Of a DNA stretch of 64,000 nucleotides, positions 41,483 to 50,874 are shown in pieces; within the stretch, counting starts at the first letter, position 1, and each line of letters begins with the position of its first letter. This DNA is from Streptomyces sp. NBC_00691. GTDB taxonomy: Bacteria; Actinomycetota; Actinomycetes; Streptomycetales; Streptomycetaceae. A program made the translations under genes and the position numbers. Location of the stretch: positions 5,248,501 through 5,312,500 of the forward strand of contig NZ_CP109007.1 of NCBI RefSeq assembly GCF_036226665.1. Direction: 5' to 3'. The notes beneath the pieces are model-generated. The model was not told where the DNA came from. It ran no database searches and saw only the letters and a program-made list of their open reading frames with translations.

Positions 41483-44400
41483 GTGAGTACCTCCTCGACC
41501 ACCCGGCGTACGCCGCCGTACCAGGGACAGCCGTACCCGGGTTCGGGACGGCCGCGGAACCCGGGCGCGTACCGACTGGTGCGCACCACGCCGGCCCCGA
41601 TGGATTCCCCTCAGCTGGACGCAACCCAACGCGAAGTGGTTGACCACGACGGCGGACCTCTTCTCGTCCTCGCCGGACCCGGCACCGGCAAGACGACGAC
41701 CCTGGTCGAGGCCGTCGCCGCCCGGATGGAGAACGGCGCCGACCCCGAACGGCTCCTCGTCCTCACCTTCAGCCGCAAGGCCGCCGTCGAACTCCGCGAC
41801 CGCATGGCCGCCCGGCTCGGCGGCCGCCGCCCGCCGCAGGCCACCACCTTCCACTCGTACTGCTACGCCCTGATCCGCGCCCACCAGGACGCCGAACTCT
41901 TCGCCGAACCACTGCGGCTGCTCTCCGGACCCGAGCAGGACCTCGCCGTACGGGAGCTGCTCGCCGGCCACATCGACCTGGAGAGGACCGGGCTCGGGCA
42001 CATCCGCTGGCCCGACGAACTCCGCGCCTGCCTCACCACCCGGGGCTTCGCCGACGAGGTACGCGCCGTCCTCGCGCGCTCCCGCGAACTCGGCCTCGGA
42101 CCGGACGCCCTCGCCCGCTTCGCCGAGCGGGTCGGCCGACCCGACTGGAAGGCCGCCGCCGGCTTCCTCGCCGAGTACCTGGACGTCCTCGACCTCCAGG
42201 GCGTCCTCGACTACACGGAGCTCGTCCACCGGGCCGTACTGCTCGCCGAGGACATCAGCCTGCCCGCGTACGACGCGATCTACGTCGACGAGTACCAGGA
42301 CACCGACCCGGCCCAGGTCCGGCTGCTGCACGCCCTCGCGGGCGGTGCGACACGGGCCGCCCGAGAGGCGTCCGTGCGAGGGGGCGGCCGGGCGACGGGC
42401 GGGAGCACCGTCGTCGCCTTCGGCGACCCCGACCAGTCCATCTACGCCTTCCGGGGCGCCGACGTGAACGGCATCCTCGACTTCCCCGAGTCCTTCGGCG
42501 GCGCGGACGTCCGCGTCCTGCGCACCGCGCGCCGCTCGGGCGCGGAACTGCTCGGCGCGACCCGGCAGCTCGCCCAGCGGATGCCGATGCCCCGGCTCCC
42601 CGCCGACAAGGTCCGCGCCCACCGGGACCTCACGGCGGCGCGGGAGGGGGGCCGGGCCGAGGCGTACACCTACCCGACGGCGTCGGCGGAGGCCGAGAAC
42701 ATCGCCGACCTGCTGCGCCGCGCCCACCTGGAGGACGGCGTCCCCTGGCAGCACATGGCCGTCCTCACCCGCGCCGCCGCCGTCCTCCCGTCCCTCCGCC
42801 GCGCCCTCACCTCGGCGGGAGTCCCCGTGGAGACCGACGCGGCGGACACCCCCCTGCGCCACGAACCGGCGGTGGCCCCCCTGCTGCTGGCCCTGCGGGC
42901 CGTGGCCTCGGTCGTGGGCAGACGTCCTCAGGGGACGGCGGGGGCCCCGGACGACACTTCGGAGTCGGCGGGCCCCGCCGCCGACGGCGCCCCGGAGACG
43001 GCGAGCACCACCGGCGCCCCGGAGACGGCGGACACCACCGGCGCCCCGGAGACGGCGAGCACCACCGGCGCCCCGGAGACGGCGGACACCGCCGACGACG
43101 ACGCCCGGGAGAAGGCGGGCTGGCTCCCCACCGAGACCGCCCTGGAGCTGCTCGCCTCGCCCCTCGCCGGGGTGGACCCCGCCGACCTCCGCCGCCTCGG
43201 CCGCGCCCTGCGCGACGAGGCGCGGGCCGCGGGAGACAAGGTCCCGCCGCCCTCCGACGTCCTGCTCGCCCGCGCCCTCGCCGAACCCGAACGCCTCGCC
43301 GCCCACGACCCCGCCTACACCCGCGGCGCGAAGCGGCTCGGCGACCTGCTCCGTGACACCCGCACCCTCCTCGCCGACGGCGGCACCGCCGAGGAGGCCC
43401 TCTGGGTGCTCTGGAGCGGCACCCCCTGGCCCGGCCGCCTGGAGCGCGCCGCGCTGCGCGGCGGGCCCGCCGGCCGCAACGCCGACCGGGACCTCGACGC
43501 CGTCTGCGCCCTCTTCGAGACCGCCGCCCGCGCCGAGGAGCGCGTCGGCGGCCGCGGTGTCCTCAACTTCCTCGAAGAGCTGGACGCGCAGGACATCGCC
43601 GCCGACACCCTCACCCGCCGCCACACCCGCCCCGACGCCGTCCGCCTCATGACCGCCCACCGTTCCAAGGGCCTGGAGTGGAGCCTCGTCGTCGTCGCCG
43701 GGGTCCAGGAGGGCCTCTGGCCCGACCTGCGGCGCCGCGGCTCGCTCCTGGAGGCCGACCGCATCGGCCGCGACGGCCTCGCCGAGCCCCTCACCCCCGG
43801 CGCCCTCCTCGCCGAGGAACGCCGCCTCTTCTACGTGGCCGCCACGCGCGCGCGTGACCGGCTCGTCGTCACCGCCGTGAAGGCCGCGGCCGAGGACGGC
43901 GACCAGCCCTCCCGCTTCCTCACCGAACTCGGCGCCGAACCGAAGGACGTGCCCGGCCGCCCCCGCCGCCCCCTCGCCGTCTCCGCGCTCGTCGCCGAGC
44001 TGCGCGCCACCACCGTCGACCCGGACGCCTCGCCCGCGCTCCGCGACGCCGCCGCCCACCGGCTCGCCGAGCTGGCCGCCCTCACCGACGAGGACGGCCA
44101 GCCGCTGGTCCCGGCCGCCCACCCGGACCGCTGGTGGGGCCTGTTCGAGCCGACCCGCGGCCCGGAGCCGCTGCGCGACCGCGACCGGCCCGTCGCCCTG
44201 TCGCCGAGCTCCCTGGACAACCTGGTGAGCACCTGCTCCCTCCAGTGGTTCCTGGGCCGCGAGGTCAAGGCCGCGGCCCCCGCCACCGCAGCCCAGGGTT
44301 TCGGCAACGTCGTCCACGTCCTCGCCGACGAGGTCGCCTCCGGCCGTACCCCCGCCGACCTCGACGTCCTCATGGCCCGCCTGGACTCCGTGTGGGACGC

Positions 44401-44992
44401 CCTCGCCTTCGACGCCCCCTGGAAGTCCGACCAGGAGAAGCGGAACGCGCGCGTGGCGCTCGAACGCTTCCTGAGCTGGCACGTCATGGACCGCGGCGGG
44501 CGCACCCCGGCCGCGTCCGAGCACGGCTTCGACGTGACCCTGGAGGCGGGCGCCTACGAGGTCCGCATCCGCGGCTCCATGGACCGCGTCGAGACCGACG
44601 AACACGGCCGCGCGTACGTCGTCGACTTCAAGACCGGCAAGTCGTCCCCCACCAAGGACGAGGTCGCCCAGCACCCGCAGCTCGCCGTCTACCAGCTCGC
44701 GGTCCGCGAGGGCGCCCTCGACGAGGTCCTCGACGGGCGGCGGCCGGAGCCGGGCGGCGCCGAACTCGTCCAGCTCCGGCAGGCCGCCCCGCAGAAGGAG
44801 GGCGGCGACGCCCTCCCCAAGGTCCAGGCACAGGAACCGCTCGCCGGGGAGTGGGTCGGCGCGCTGCTCGCCGACGCCGCGGGGAGGGTCCTCGACGAGC
44901 GCTTCACCCCCACCACCGGACAGCACTGCGCGAACTGCTCGTTCCGCGCCTCCTGCAGCGCCCAGCCGGAGGGCCGCCAGGTCGTCGAGTGA
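41483..44992 (+). CDS. adnA: AdnA-type SF1 helicase-nuclease subunit
   Basis: A 1169-residue protein. UvrD-like motor: Walker A PGTGKTT (65-72), FSRKAAVELRDR, VDEYQDTDPAQV, GDPDQSIYAFRGAD, HRSKGLEWSLV, and VAATRARDRL. The C-terminal RecB/Cas4-like nuclease has GSMDRVE and VDFKTGKSS with four cysteines placed as an AddB-type Fe-S staple: one near residue 917 (STCSLQWF) and C-x2-C-x5-C near 1149-1158 (CANCSFRASC). GTG 41483. A spacer at about 500-540 is made of an eight-residue repeat. AdnAB resects double-strand breaks in mycobacteria and is the functional counterpart of RecBCD/AddAB; order adnA before adnB is kept, though split by a secreted protein gene. Confidence 0.93.
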   Translation: MSTSSTTRRTPPYQGQPYPGSGRPRNPGAYRLVRTTPAPMDSPQLDATQREVVDHDGGPLLVLAGPGTGKTTTLVEAVAARMENGADPERLLVLTFSRKAAVELRDRMAARLGGRRPPQATTFHSYCYALIRAHQDAELFAEPLRLLSGPEQDLAVRELLAGHIDLERTGLGHIRWPDELRACLTTRGFADEVRAVLARSRELGLGPDALARFAERVGRPDWKAAAGFLAEYLDVLDLQGVLDYTELVHRAVLLAEDISLPAYDAIYVDEYQDTDPAQVRLLHALAGGATRAAREASVRGGGRATGGSTVVAFGDPDQSIYAFRGADVNGILDFPESFGGADVRVLRTARRSGAELLGATRQLAQRMPMPRLPADKVRAHRDLTAAREGGRAEAYTYPTASAEAENIADLLRRAHLEDGVPWQHMAVLTRAAAVLPSLRRALTSAGVPVETDAADTPLRHEPAVAPLLLALRAVASVVGRRPQGTAGAPDDTSESAGPAADGAPETASTTGAPETADTTGAPETASTTGAPETADTADDDAREKAGWLPTETALELLASPLAGVDPADLRRLGRALRDEARAAGDKVPPPSDVLLARALAEPERLAAHDPAYTRGAKRLGDLLRDTRTLLADGGTAEEALWVLWSGTPWPGRLERAALRGGPAGRNADRDLDAVCALFETAARAEERVGGRGVLNFLEELDAQDIAADTLTRRHTRPDAVRLMTAHRSKGLEWSLVVVAGVQEGLWPDLRRRGSLLEADRIGRDGLAEPLTPGALLAEERRLFYVAATRARDRLVVTAVKAAAEDGDQPSRFLTELGAEPKDVPGRPRRPLAVSALVAELRATTVDPDASPALRDAAAHRLAELAALTDEDGQPLVPAAHPDRWWGLFEPTRGPEPLRDRDRPVALSPSSLDNLVSTCSLQWFLGREVKAAAPATAAQGFGNVVHVLADEVASGRTPADLDVLMARLDSVWDALAFDAPWKSDQEKRNARVALERFLSWHVMDRGGRTPAASEHGFDVTLEAGAYEVRIRGSMDRVETDEHGRAYVVDFKTGKSSPTKDEVAQHPQLAVYQLAVREGALDEVLDGRRPEPGGAELVQLRQAAPQKEGGDALPKVQAQEPLAGEWVGALLADAAGRVLDERFTPTTGQHCANCSFRASCSAQPEGRQVVE
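42983..43093 (+). repeat. in-frame 24-bp tandem repeat in adnA
   Basis: Four and a half units of GCCCCGGAGACGGCG(A/G)(A/G)CACC, encoding GAPETAS/DTT (eight residues each), between motor motifs. The units alternate AGC/GAC in a 48-bp higher-order pattern. Length probably varies between strains. Confidence 0.9.
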
Positions 44993-45078
44993 CGGGAGGC
45001 CCGGGCGCGGAGTCGCGGGCACGCGCGCGCGGGGAGACCCTGGTGGACAGGGATCGGGGAAACCGCGAGGAGGCTCGC

Positions 45079-45894
45079 ATGGCGACCCACCGAAAGCTCC
45101 GCGCCGCGGCCGTCGTCTGCGCCGTCGCCGTCGTCACGGGTCCCGCGCCGGTCGCGGCCTGGGCGGCGACGAGCGCCACCGCGGCCGCCGCACCCCCGGT
45201 GACGGCGCCCTCGCCCGACCCGTTCTCCGGTCTCACCGCCGACGAGATCGGCGACAAGGCGGTCGCCGCGACCCGGTCGGCGACCGCGCTCAGGATGACC
45301 GGCCGGGTCGTCACGGATGGACAGCCCCTCGACATCGACTTCGCCGTGAACGACCGCGACGAGTGCACCGGCGTGATGAGGATCAAGGGCGGCACCGCCG
45401 AGCTCCGCAAGATCGACCGGATCACCTATATGAAGGGCGACGAGGCCTTCTGGCGCGTCTCCATGGCCTCCCAGGGAATGCCCGACGCCCAGATCGACCC
45501 CACGGTCGAGCTGGTCAAGGGCCGCTGGCTGAAGATCGCCCCGGGGCAGGCCGGCAGCGCCGACCTCAGCGGCGTCTGCGACCTGAAGTCGCTCCTCGCC
45601 GACCTCGACAAGGACAAGGCGGAACGCCGCGGACTCACCAGGGGCCCCGACTCCGAGATCGACGGCACTCCCGTCGCGAACCTCGTGAAGAAGAGGACCG
45701 ACGGCGGGACCACGGAGACCACCACCGTGTCCGTGTCCCAGAAGGGCAAGCCGTACATCCTGAGGATGGTCAAGGCCGGCGCCGAACCCGGCGCGATACG
45801 GCTCTCCGACTACGACAAGCCCGTCCGCGTCGTGGTCCCGCCCGCCGCAGAGACGGTGGACCTGTCGAAGCTGGACCAGGGCACGCCCGCGTGA
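45079..45894 (+). CDS. secreted LppX/LprG-like protein
   Basis: A 271-residue protein with a signal peptide (basic MATHRKLRAAA, hydrophobic VVCAVAVVTGPAPVAAWA, AxA cleavage) but no lipobox Cys. The mature chain parallels the lipoprotein at 8545: LTADEIGDKAVAATRSATALRMTG, TYMKGDEAFWRVS, and three C-terminal strands. ATG 45079 with GAGGAGG. It separates adnA and adnB. No functional link to DNA repair is suggested by sequence; it may simply be an insertion into the operon or provide a promoter for adnB. Lipid or ligand binding is inferred. Confidence 0.85.
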   Translation: MATHRKLRAAAVVCAVAVVTGPAPVAAWAATSATAAAAPPVTAPSPDPFSGLTADEIGDKAVAATRSATALRMTGRVVTDGQPLDIDFAVNDRDECTGVMRIKGGTAELRKIDRITYMKGDEAFWRVSMASQGMPDAQIDPTVELVKGRWLKIAPGQAGSADLSGVCDLKSLLADLDKDKAERRGLTRGPDSEIDGTPVANLVKKRTDGGTTETTTVSVSQKGKPYILRMVKAGAEPGAIRLSDYDKPVRVVVPPAAETVDLSKLDQGTPA

Positions 45895-45973
45895 GGAGGG
45901 TCTCCCCGGTCCGCCGGGCCGGACGGCGCCGCAGCGGACCGGACTGTCGGTCCGCCGCGTTAGCCTCTTTGGG

Positions 45974-48900
45974 GTGACCGCACGCATCACCGACCCCGAG
46001 CAGCTCAAGGAGCTCCTCGGCATCCCGTTCACCCCGGAGCAGACGGCCTGCATCACCGCGCCGCTCGCCCCGCAGGTCGTCGTGGCCGGAGCCGGCTCCG
46101 GCAAGACGACGGTGATGGCCGCCCGGGTGGTCTGGCTGGTCGGCACGGGCCAGGTCGCCCCCGAGCAGGTCCTCGGCCTCACCTTCACCAACAAGGCCGC
46201 CGGTGAGCTCGCCGAGCGCGTCCGCACCGCCCTCGTCCGCGCCGGAGTGACGGATCCCGACGTCATCGACCCGGACGACCCCCCGGGCGAGCCGCGGATC
46301 TCCACCTACCACGCGTTCGCCGGCCGGCTCCTCACCGACCACGGCCTGCGCATCGGCCTCGAACCGACCTCCCGGCTCCTCGCCGACGCCACCCGCTACC
46401 AGCTCGCCGCCCGCGTCCTGCGCGAGGCCCCCGGCCCGTACCCGGCGCTCACCCGCTCCTTCACGACCCTGATCACCGACCTGCTCGCCCTCGACGCCGA
46501 GCTCGCCGAGCACCTCGTACCGCCGGAAAGACTTCTTTCGTACGACTCCGCGCTGCTCGCCGCCCTCGCCGAGGCCAGGCTCAGCAACGCCGAGCTGCGC
46601 AAGATCCCCGAGGCCGCCACCGCCCGCCGCGAACTCCTCGACCTCGTCGTCCGCTACCGCACCGCCAAGCGCTCCCGCGACCTGCTCGACTTCGGCGACC
46701 AGATCGCCCGCTCCGCCGAGCTGGCCACCACCCGGCCCGAGGTCGGCGAGATCCTCCGCGACGAGTTCCGGGTCGTCCTCCTCGACGAGTACCAGGACAC
46801 CTCCGTCGCCCAGCGGCTGCTGCTCTCCGGCCTCTTCGGCCAGGGCACCGGACAGCGCGCCACCGGCCACGCGGTGACCGCCGTCGGCGACCCGTGCCAG
46901 GCCATCTACGGCTGGCGCGGCGCCTCCGTCGCCAACCTCGACGACTTCCCCGAGCACTTCCCGCACGCGGACGGCAGCCCCGCCGACCGCTACTCGCTCT
47001 CCGAGAACCGGCGCAGCGGCGGCCGCCTGCTCGACCTCGCCAACGGACTCGCCACCCCCCTGCGCGCCATGCACGCGGGCGTGGAGGCGCTGCGTCCCGC
47101 GCCCGGCGCCGAGGCCGACGGAAGCGTCCGCATCGCGCTCCTGCCCACCCACGCCGAGGAGATCGACTGGCTCGCCGACTCCCTCGCCCACCTCGTCCGC
47201 ACCGGCCGGGAGCCCGGCGAGATCGCCGTCCTGTGCCGTACCGCCACCGACTTCCCCGCCATCCACGCGGCCCTCGTCGCCCGTGACGTACCCGTCGAGG
47301 TCGTCGGTCTCTCCGGCCTCCTCCACCTGCCCGAGGTCGCCGACCTGGTCGCCGTCTGCGAGGTCCTCCAGGACCCGGGGGCCAACGCCGCCCTGGTCCG
47401 CCTCCTCACCGGCCCCCGCTGGCGCATCGGCCCCCGCGACCTCGCCCTCCTCGGCAGGCGGGCCCGGCACCTCGTCCACCGGGGCGGCGACGACCCCGAC
47501 CCCGAGCAGCGGCTCGCCGCCGCCGTCGAGGGCGTCGACCCGGCCGAGGTCGTCTCCCTCGCCGACGCGCTCGACACCTTCCTGGACTCCGGCGGCGCCG
47601 CCGACGACGGCCTCGCCTTCTCCACCGACGCCCGGGTCCGCTTCGCGCGCCTCGCCGCCGAGCTGCGCGCCCTGCGCGGCTCGCTCGCCGACCCGCTCAT
47701 GGACGTGCTGCACCGGGTGCTCTCGGCGACCGGCCTGGAGGTCGAACTGTCCGCCTCCCCGCACGCGCTCGCCGCCCGCCGCCGCGAGACCCTCGGCCAC
47801 TTCCTCGACATCGCCGCCGGCTTCGCCTCCCTGGACGGCGAGGCGAGCCTCCTCGCCTTCCTCGGCTACCTGCGCACGGCCGTCCAGTTCGAGAAGGGCC
47901 TCGACAACGCCCTCCCCGGCGGCGAGAACACCGTCAAGGTCCTCACCGCCCACAAGTCCAAGGGCCTGGAGTGGGACGTCGTCGCCGTCCCCGGGCTGGT
48001 CACCGGGCAGTTCCCCAGCGCCCGGGCCCGGGAGTCGTGGACCTCGCAGCCGCAGGTCCTCCCGCACGCCCTGCGCGGCGACGCGGCGACCCTGCCGGCC
48101 GTCGACACCTGGAACGCGAAGGCCCTCACCGCCTTCAAGAACGAGATGCGGGACCACCAGCACACCGAGGAACTCCGCCTCGGCTACGTCACCTTCACCC
48201 GCCCCCGCAGCCTTCTCCTCGGCTCGGCCCACTGGTGGGGCCCGTCGCAGAAGAAGCCGCGTGGCCCGTCGGACTTCCTCCAGGCCCTGTACGCCCACTG
48301 CGAGACGGGCCACGGGGAGATCGAGGCGTGGGCGGAGGAACCGGAGAAGGACGCGCGGAACCCGACGCTGACGGAGGCGGAGGGCGACGAGCCCTGGCCG
48401 CTCCCGCTGGACCGGGAGTCGTTCAGACGCCGGCAGGAGGCGGCGGCCCTCGTCCGCACCCGGCTGGAGACGATCGCCGCGCAGGGCGGGCCCGGCGCGC
48501 ACGACCCCGGCAGCGCGGCGCCCGTCGCCCGGGACCCGCGGCCGGAGGACCTCTGGCCGGACGAGGAGGAACCCGTCTGGGACGAGGAAGAACTCCCCGA
48601 GGACACCCACGCGGACGCGGTCCCCGCCCCCCGCGAGCCCGGGCACGGTCCCACCCCCGAGGACACCAGGACCATCGCCTCCTGGGACCGCGACCTCACC
48701 GCCCTCACCACCGAACTCCGCCGCGCCCGCGCCACCACCCGTGACGTCGTCCTGCCCGCGTACCTCTCCGCCTCCCAGGTCCTGCGCCTGGCCTCCGACC
48801 CCGACGGCTTCGCCCAGGAGCTGGCCCGGCCCATGCCGAAGGCCCCGCAGCCGGCCGCCCGCCGGGGCACCCGGTTCCACGCGTGGGTGGAGTCCCGGTT

Positions 48901-49402
48901 CGAGGAGCTGCCGCTGCCGTTCCTCGGCCCGGAGGAGCTGCCCGGCGGGGAGGACTTCGCGGGGGAGCCGGAGATCCTCGACGAGCGGGACCTCGACGAA
49001 CTGAAGGAGGCCTTCGCCCGTACCGAGTACGCCCACCGCACCCCGTACCGGGTCGAGGTCCCCGTGCACCTCTCGCTCGGCGGCCGGGTCGTCCGGGGCC
49101 GGATCGACGCCGTCTACCGGGACCCGGACTCCGGCACGTACGAGATCGTCGACTGGAAGACCAGCCGGCAGCGCAGCGCGGACCCGCTCCAGCTCGCGAT
49201 CTACCGGCTCGCCTGGGCCGAGCAGCACGGCCTCGCGCCCGAGGACGTGGCCGCCGCCTTCGTCTACGTACGGACGGGCGAGGTCGCCCGCCCCACCCGC
49301 CTGCCCGGCCGGGCCGAGCTGGAGGCCCTCCTCCTCGGAGAGCCGGCCCCGGACGCCGGTCGGGCCCTCCTGCCGGAAGAGGCACCCCCGGGCGCCGGAT
49401 AG
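45974..49402 (+). CDS. adnB: AdnB-type SF1 helicase-nuclease subunit
   Basis: A 1142-residue protein. Walker A GAGSGKTTV near residue 40, TFTNKAAGELAERV, LLDEYQDTSVAQRLLL, GDPCQAIYGWRGASV, TAHKSKGLEWDVVAVPGL and YVTFTRPRSLLLGS are UvrD motor motifs. A charged linker (about 770-905) leads to the nuclease end: GRIDAVYRDPDSGTYEIVDWKTSRQRS with D/DWK and QLAIYRLA. It has no Fe-S cysteines, unlike AdnA. GTG 45974. It begins 79 bp after the secreted protein gene; partner of AdnA by family knowledge. Confidence 0.93.
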   Translation: MTARITDPEQLKELLGIPFTPEQTACITAPLAPQVVVAGAGSGKTTVMAARVVWLVGTGQVAPEQVLGLTFTNKAAGELAERVRTALVRAGVTDPDVIDPDDPPGEPRISTYHAFAGRLLTDHGLRIGLEPTSRLLADATRYQLAARVLREAPGPYPALTRSFTTLITDLLALDAELAEHLVPPERLLSYDSALLAALAEARLSNAELRKIPEAATARRELLDLVVRYRTAKRSRDLLDFGDQIARSAELATTRPEVGEILRDEFRVVLLDEYQDTSVAQRLLLSGLFGQGTGQRATGHAVTAVGDPCQAIYGWRGASVANLDDFPEHFPHADGSPADRYSLSENRRSGGRLLDLANGLATPLRAMHAGVEALRPAPGAEADGSVRIALLPTHAEEIDWLADSLAHLVRTGREPGEIAVLCRTATDFPAIHAALVARDVPVEVVGLSGLLHLPEVADLVAVCEVLQDPGANAALVRLLTGPRWRIGPRDLALLGRRARHLVHRGGDDPDPEQRLAAAVEGVDPAEVVSLADALDTFLDSGGAADDGLAFSTDARVRFARLAAELRALRGSLADPLMDVLHRVLSATGLEVELSASPHALAARRRETLGHFLDIAAGFASLDGEASLLAFLGYLRTAVQFEKGLDNALPGGENTVKVLTAHKSKGLEWDVVAVPGLVTGQFPSARARESWTSQPQVLPHALRGDAATLPAVDTWNAKALTAFKNEMRDHQHTEELRLGYVTFTRPRSLLLGSAHWWGPSQKKPRGPSDFLQALYAHCETGHGEIEAWAEEPEKDARNPTLTEAEGDEPWPLPLDRESFRRRQEAAALVRTRLETIAAQGGPGAHDPGSAAPVARDPRPEDLWPDEEEPVWDEEELPEDTHADAVPAPREPGHGPTPEDTRTIASWDRDLTALTTELRRARATTRDVVLPAYLSASQVLRLASDPDGFAQELARPMPKAPQPAARRGTRFHAWVESRFEELPLPFLGPEELPGGEDFAGEPEILDERDLDELKEAFARTEYAHRTPYRVEVPVHLSLGGRVVRGRIDAVYRDPDSGTYEIVDWKTSRQRSADPLQLAIYRLAWAEQHGLAPEDVAAAFVYVRTGEVARPTRLPGRAELEALLLGEPAPDAGRALLPEEAPPGAG

Positions 49403-49412
49403 GCTCGGGGGC

Positions 49413-50825
49413 ATGAGCGAGACCCCGGACAGCGCCGTCCACGCCGTACGCACGTACATCGAGCAGCACCGTGCCGCCTTCCTCGGCGACCTCGCGGAGT
49501 GGCTGCGCATCCCCTCCGTGTCGGCGCAGCCGGACCGCGCGGGGGACGTACGGCGCAGCGCCGAATGGCTCGCCGCCAAGCTCACCGGGACCGGCTTCAC
49601 CACGGTCGAGATCTGGGAGACCGGCGGCGCCCCCGCCGTCTTCGCCGAGTGGCCCTCCGACGACCCGGACGCGCCGACGGTCCTCGTCTACGGCCACCAC
49701 GACGTGCAGCCCGCCGCCCGCGAGGACGGCTGGCACACCGACCCCTTCGAGCCGACCGTGGTCGACGGGCGGATGTACGCGCGCGGGGCGGCCGACGACA
49801 AGGGGCAGGTGTTCTTCCACACCCTCGGTGTCCGCGCGCACCTCGCCGCCACCGGCCGCACCGCGCCCGCCGTCCACCTCAAGCTGATCGTCGAGGGCGA
49901 GGAGGAGTCCGGGTCCCCGCACTTCCGCGACCTCGTCGAGACGCACGCCGAACGCCTCGCCGCCGACGCCGTGATCGTCTCCGACACCGGCATGTGGTCC
50001 GAGACGACCCCCACCGTCTGCACCGGCATGCGCGGGGTCGCCGACTGCGAGATCGAGCTGTACGGCCCCGACCAGGACATCCACTCCGGCTCCTTCGGCG
50101 GCGCCGTGCCGAACCCGGCCACCGTCGCCGGCCGGATCGTCGCCGCCCTCCACGACGCCGACGAGCACGTCGCGATCCCCGGCTTCTACGAGGGCGTGAC
50201 CGAACTCACCGACGCCGAGCGCGCCCTCGTCGCCGAGCTGCCCTTCGACGAGGCCGCCTGGCTGCGCACGGCGAAGTCGCACGGCACCCTCGGCGAGGTC
50301 GGCTTCTCCACCCTGGAGCGGGTCTGGGCCCGCCCGACCGCCGAGGTCAACGGCATCGGCGGCGGCTACCAGGGCCCCGGAGGCAAGACGATCGTCCCCG
50401 CCTCCGCCCAGCTCAAGCTCTCGTTCCGGCTGGTCGCCGGCCAGGATCCGGGCAAGATCGAGCTCGCGGTACGGGACTGGCTCGCCGGTCTCGTCCCCGC
50501 CGGCATCCGGTACGAGATCGTCTTCGGCGCCCCGACCCGTCCCTGCCTCACCCCGCTCGACCACCCCGCACTCACGGCGGTCGCCGGGGCCATGAGCCGG
50601 GCCTTCGACGGCGCCAAGGTCCGCTACACCCGCGAGGGCGGCTCGGGACCGGCCGCCGACCTCCAGGACGTCCTGGAGGCACCCGTCCTGTTCCTCGGCA
50701 TCTCCGTCCCGTCCGACGGCTGGCACGCCCCCAACGAGAAGATCGAGCTCGATCTCCTCATGAAGGGCGTCGAGACGACCGCTCACCTCTGGGGCGACCT
50801 GTCCGCCGCCCTCCGTCCCGCCTGA
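49413..50825 (+). CDS. M20-family dipeptidase
   Basis: A 470-residue peptidase. Metal-binding elements are in order: VYGHHDVQPA, RGAADDKGQ, EGEEESGSPHF, VSDTGMW, and a final His in DGWHAPNEKI. An inserted lid/dimer domain sits about 190-345. Such enzymes (DapE/ArgE/carnosinase group) cleave dipeptides using two zinc ions. ATG 49413 lies 10 bp after adnB, with AGGCTCGGGGGC upstream. In mycobacteria nudC follows adnB more directly; here M20 dipeptidase comes first. Cytosolic; substrate not predictable. Confidence 0.92.
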   Translation: MSETPDSAVHAVRTYIEQHRAAFLGDLAEWLRIPSVSAQPDRAGDVRRSAEWLAAKLTGTGFTTVEIWETGGAPAVFAEWPSDDPDAPTVLVYGHHDVQPAAREDGWHTDPFEPTVVDGRMYARGAADDKGQVFFHTLGVRAHLAATGRTAPAVHLKLIVEGEEESGSPHFRDLVETHAERLAADAVIVSDTGMWSETTPTVCTGMRGVADCEIELYGPDQDIHSGSFGGAVPNPATVAGRIVAALHDADEHVAIPGFYEGVTELTDAERALVAELPFDEAAWLRTAKSHGTLGEVGFSTLERVWARPTAEVNGIGGGYQGPGGKTIVPASAQLKLSFRLVAGQDPGKIELAVRDWLAGLVPAGIRYEIVFGAPTRPCLTPLDHPALTAVAGAMSRAFDGAKVRYTREGGSGPAADLQDVLEAPVLFLGISVPSDGWHAPNEKIELDLLMKGVETTAHLWGDLSAALRPA

Positions 50826-50874
50826 CCGCCGAGCGCTGAACCCACACACCGATCAGGGGGAGTTGGAAGCACCT

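Noticed and set aside
41444..45022. Very long open frame antisense to adnA
   Set aside because: Gly/Glu/Val/Arg-rich shadow typical of GC-rich coding DNA; adnA has all helicase and nuclease motifs.
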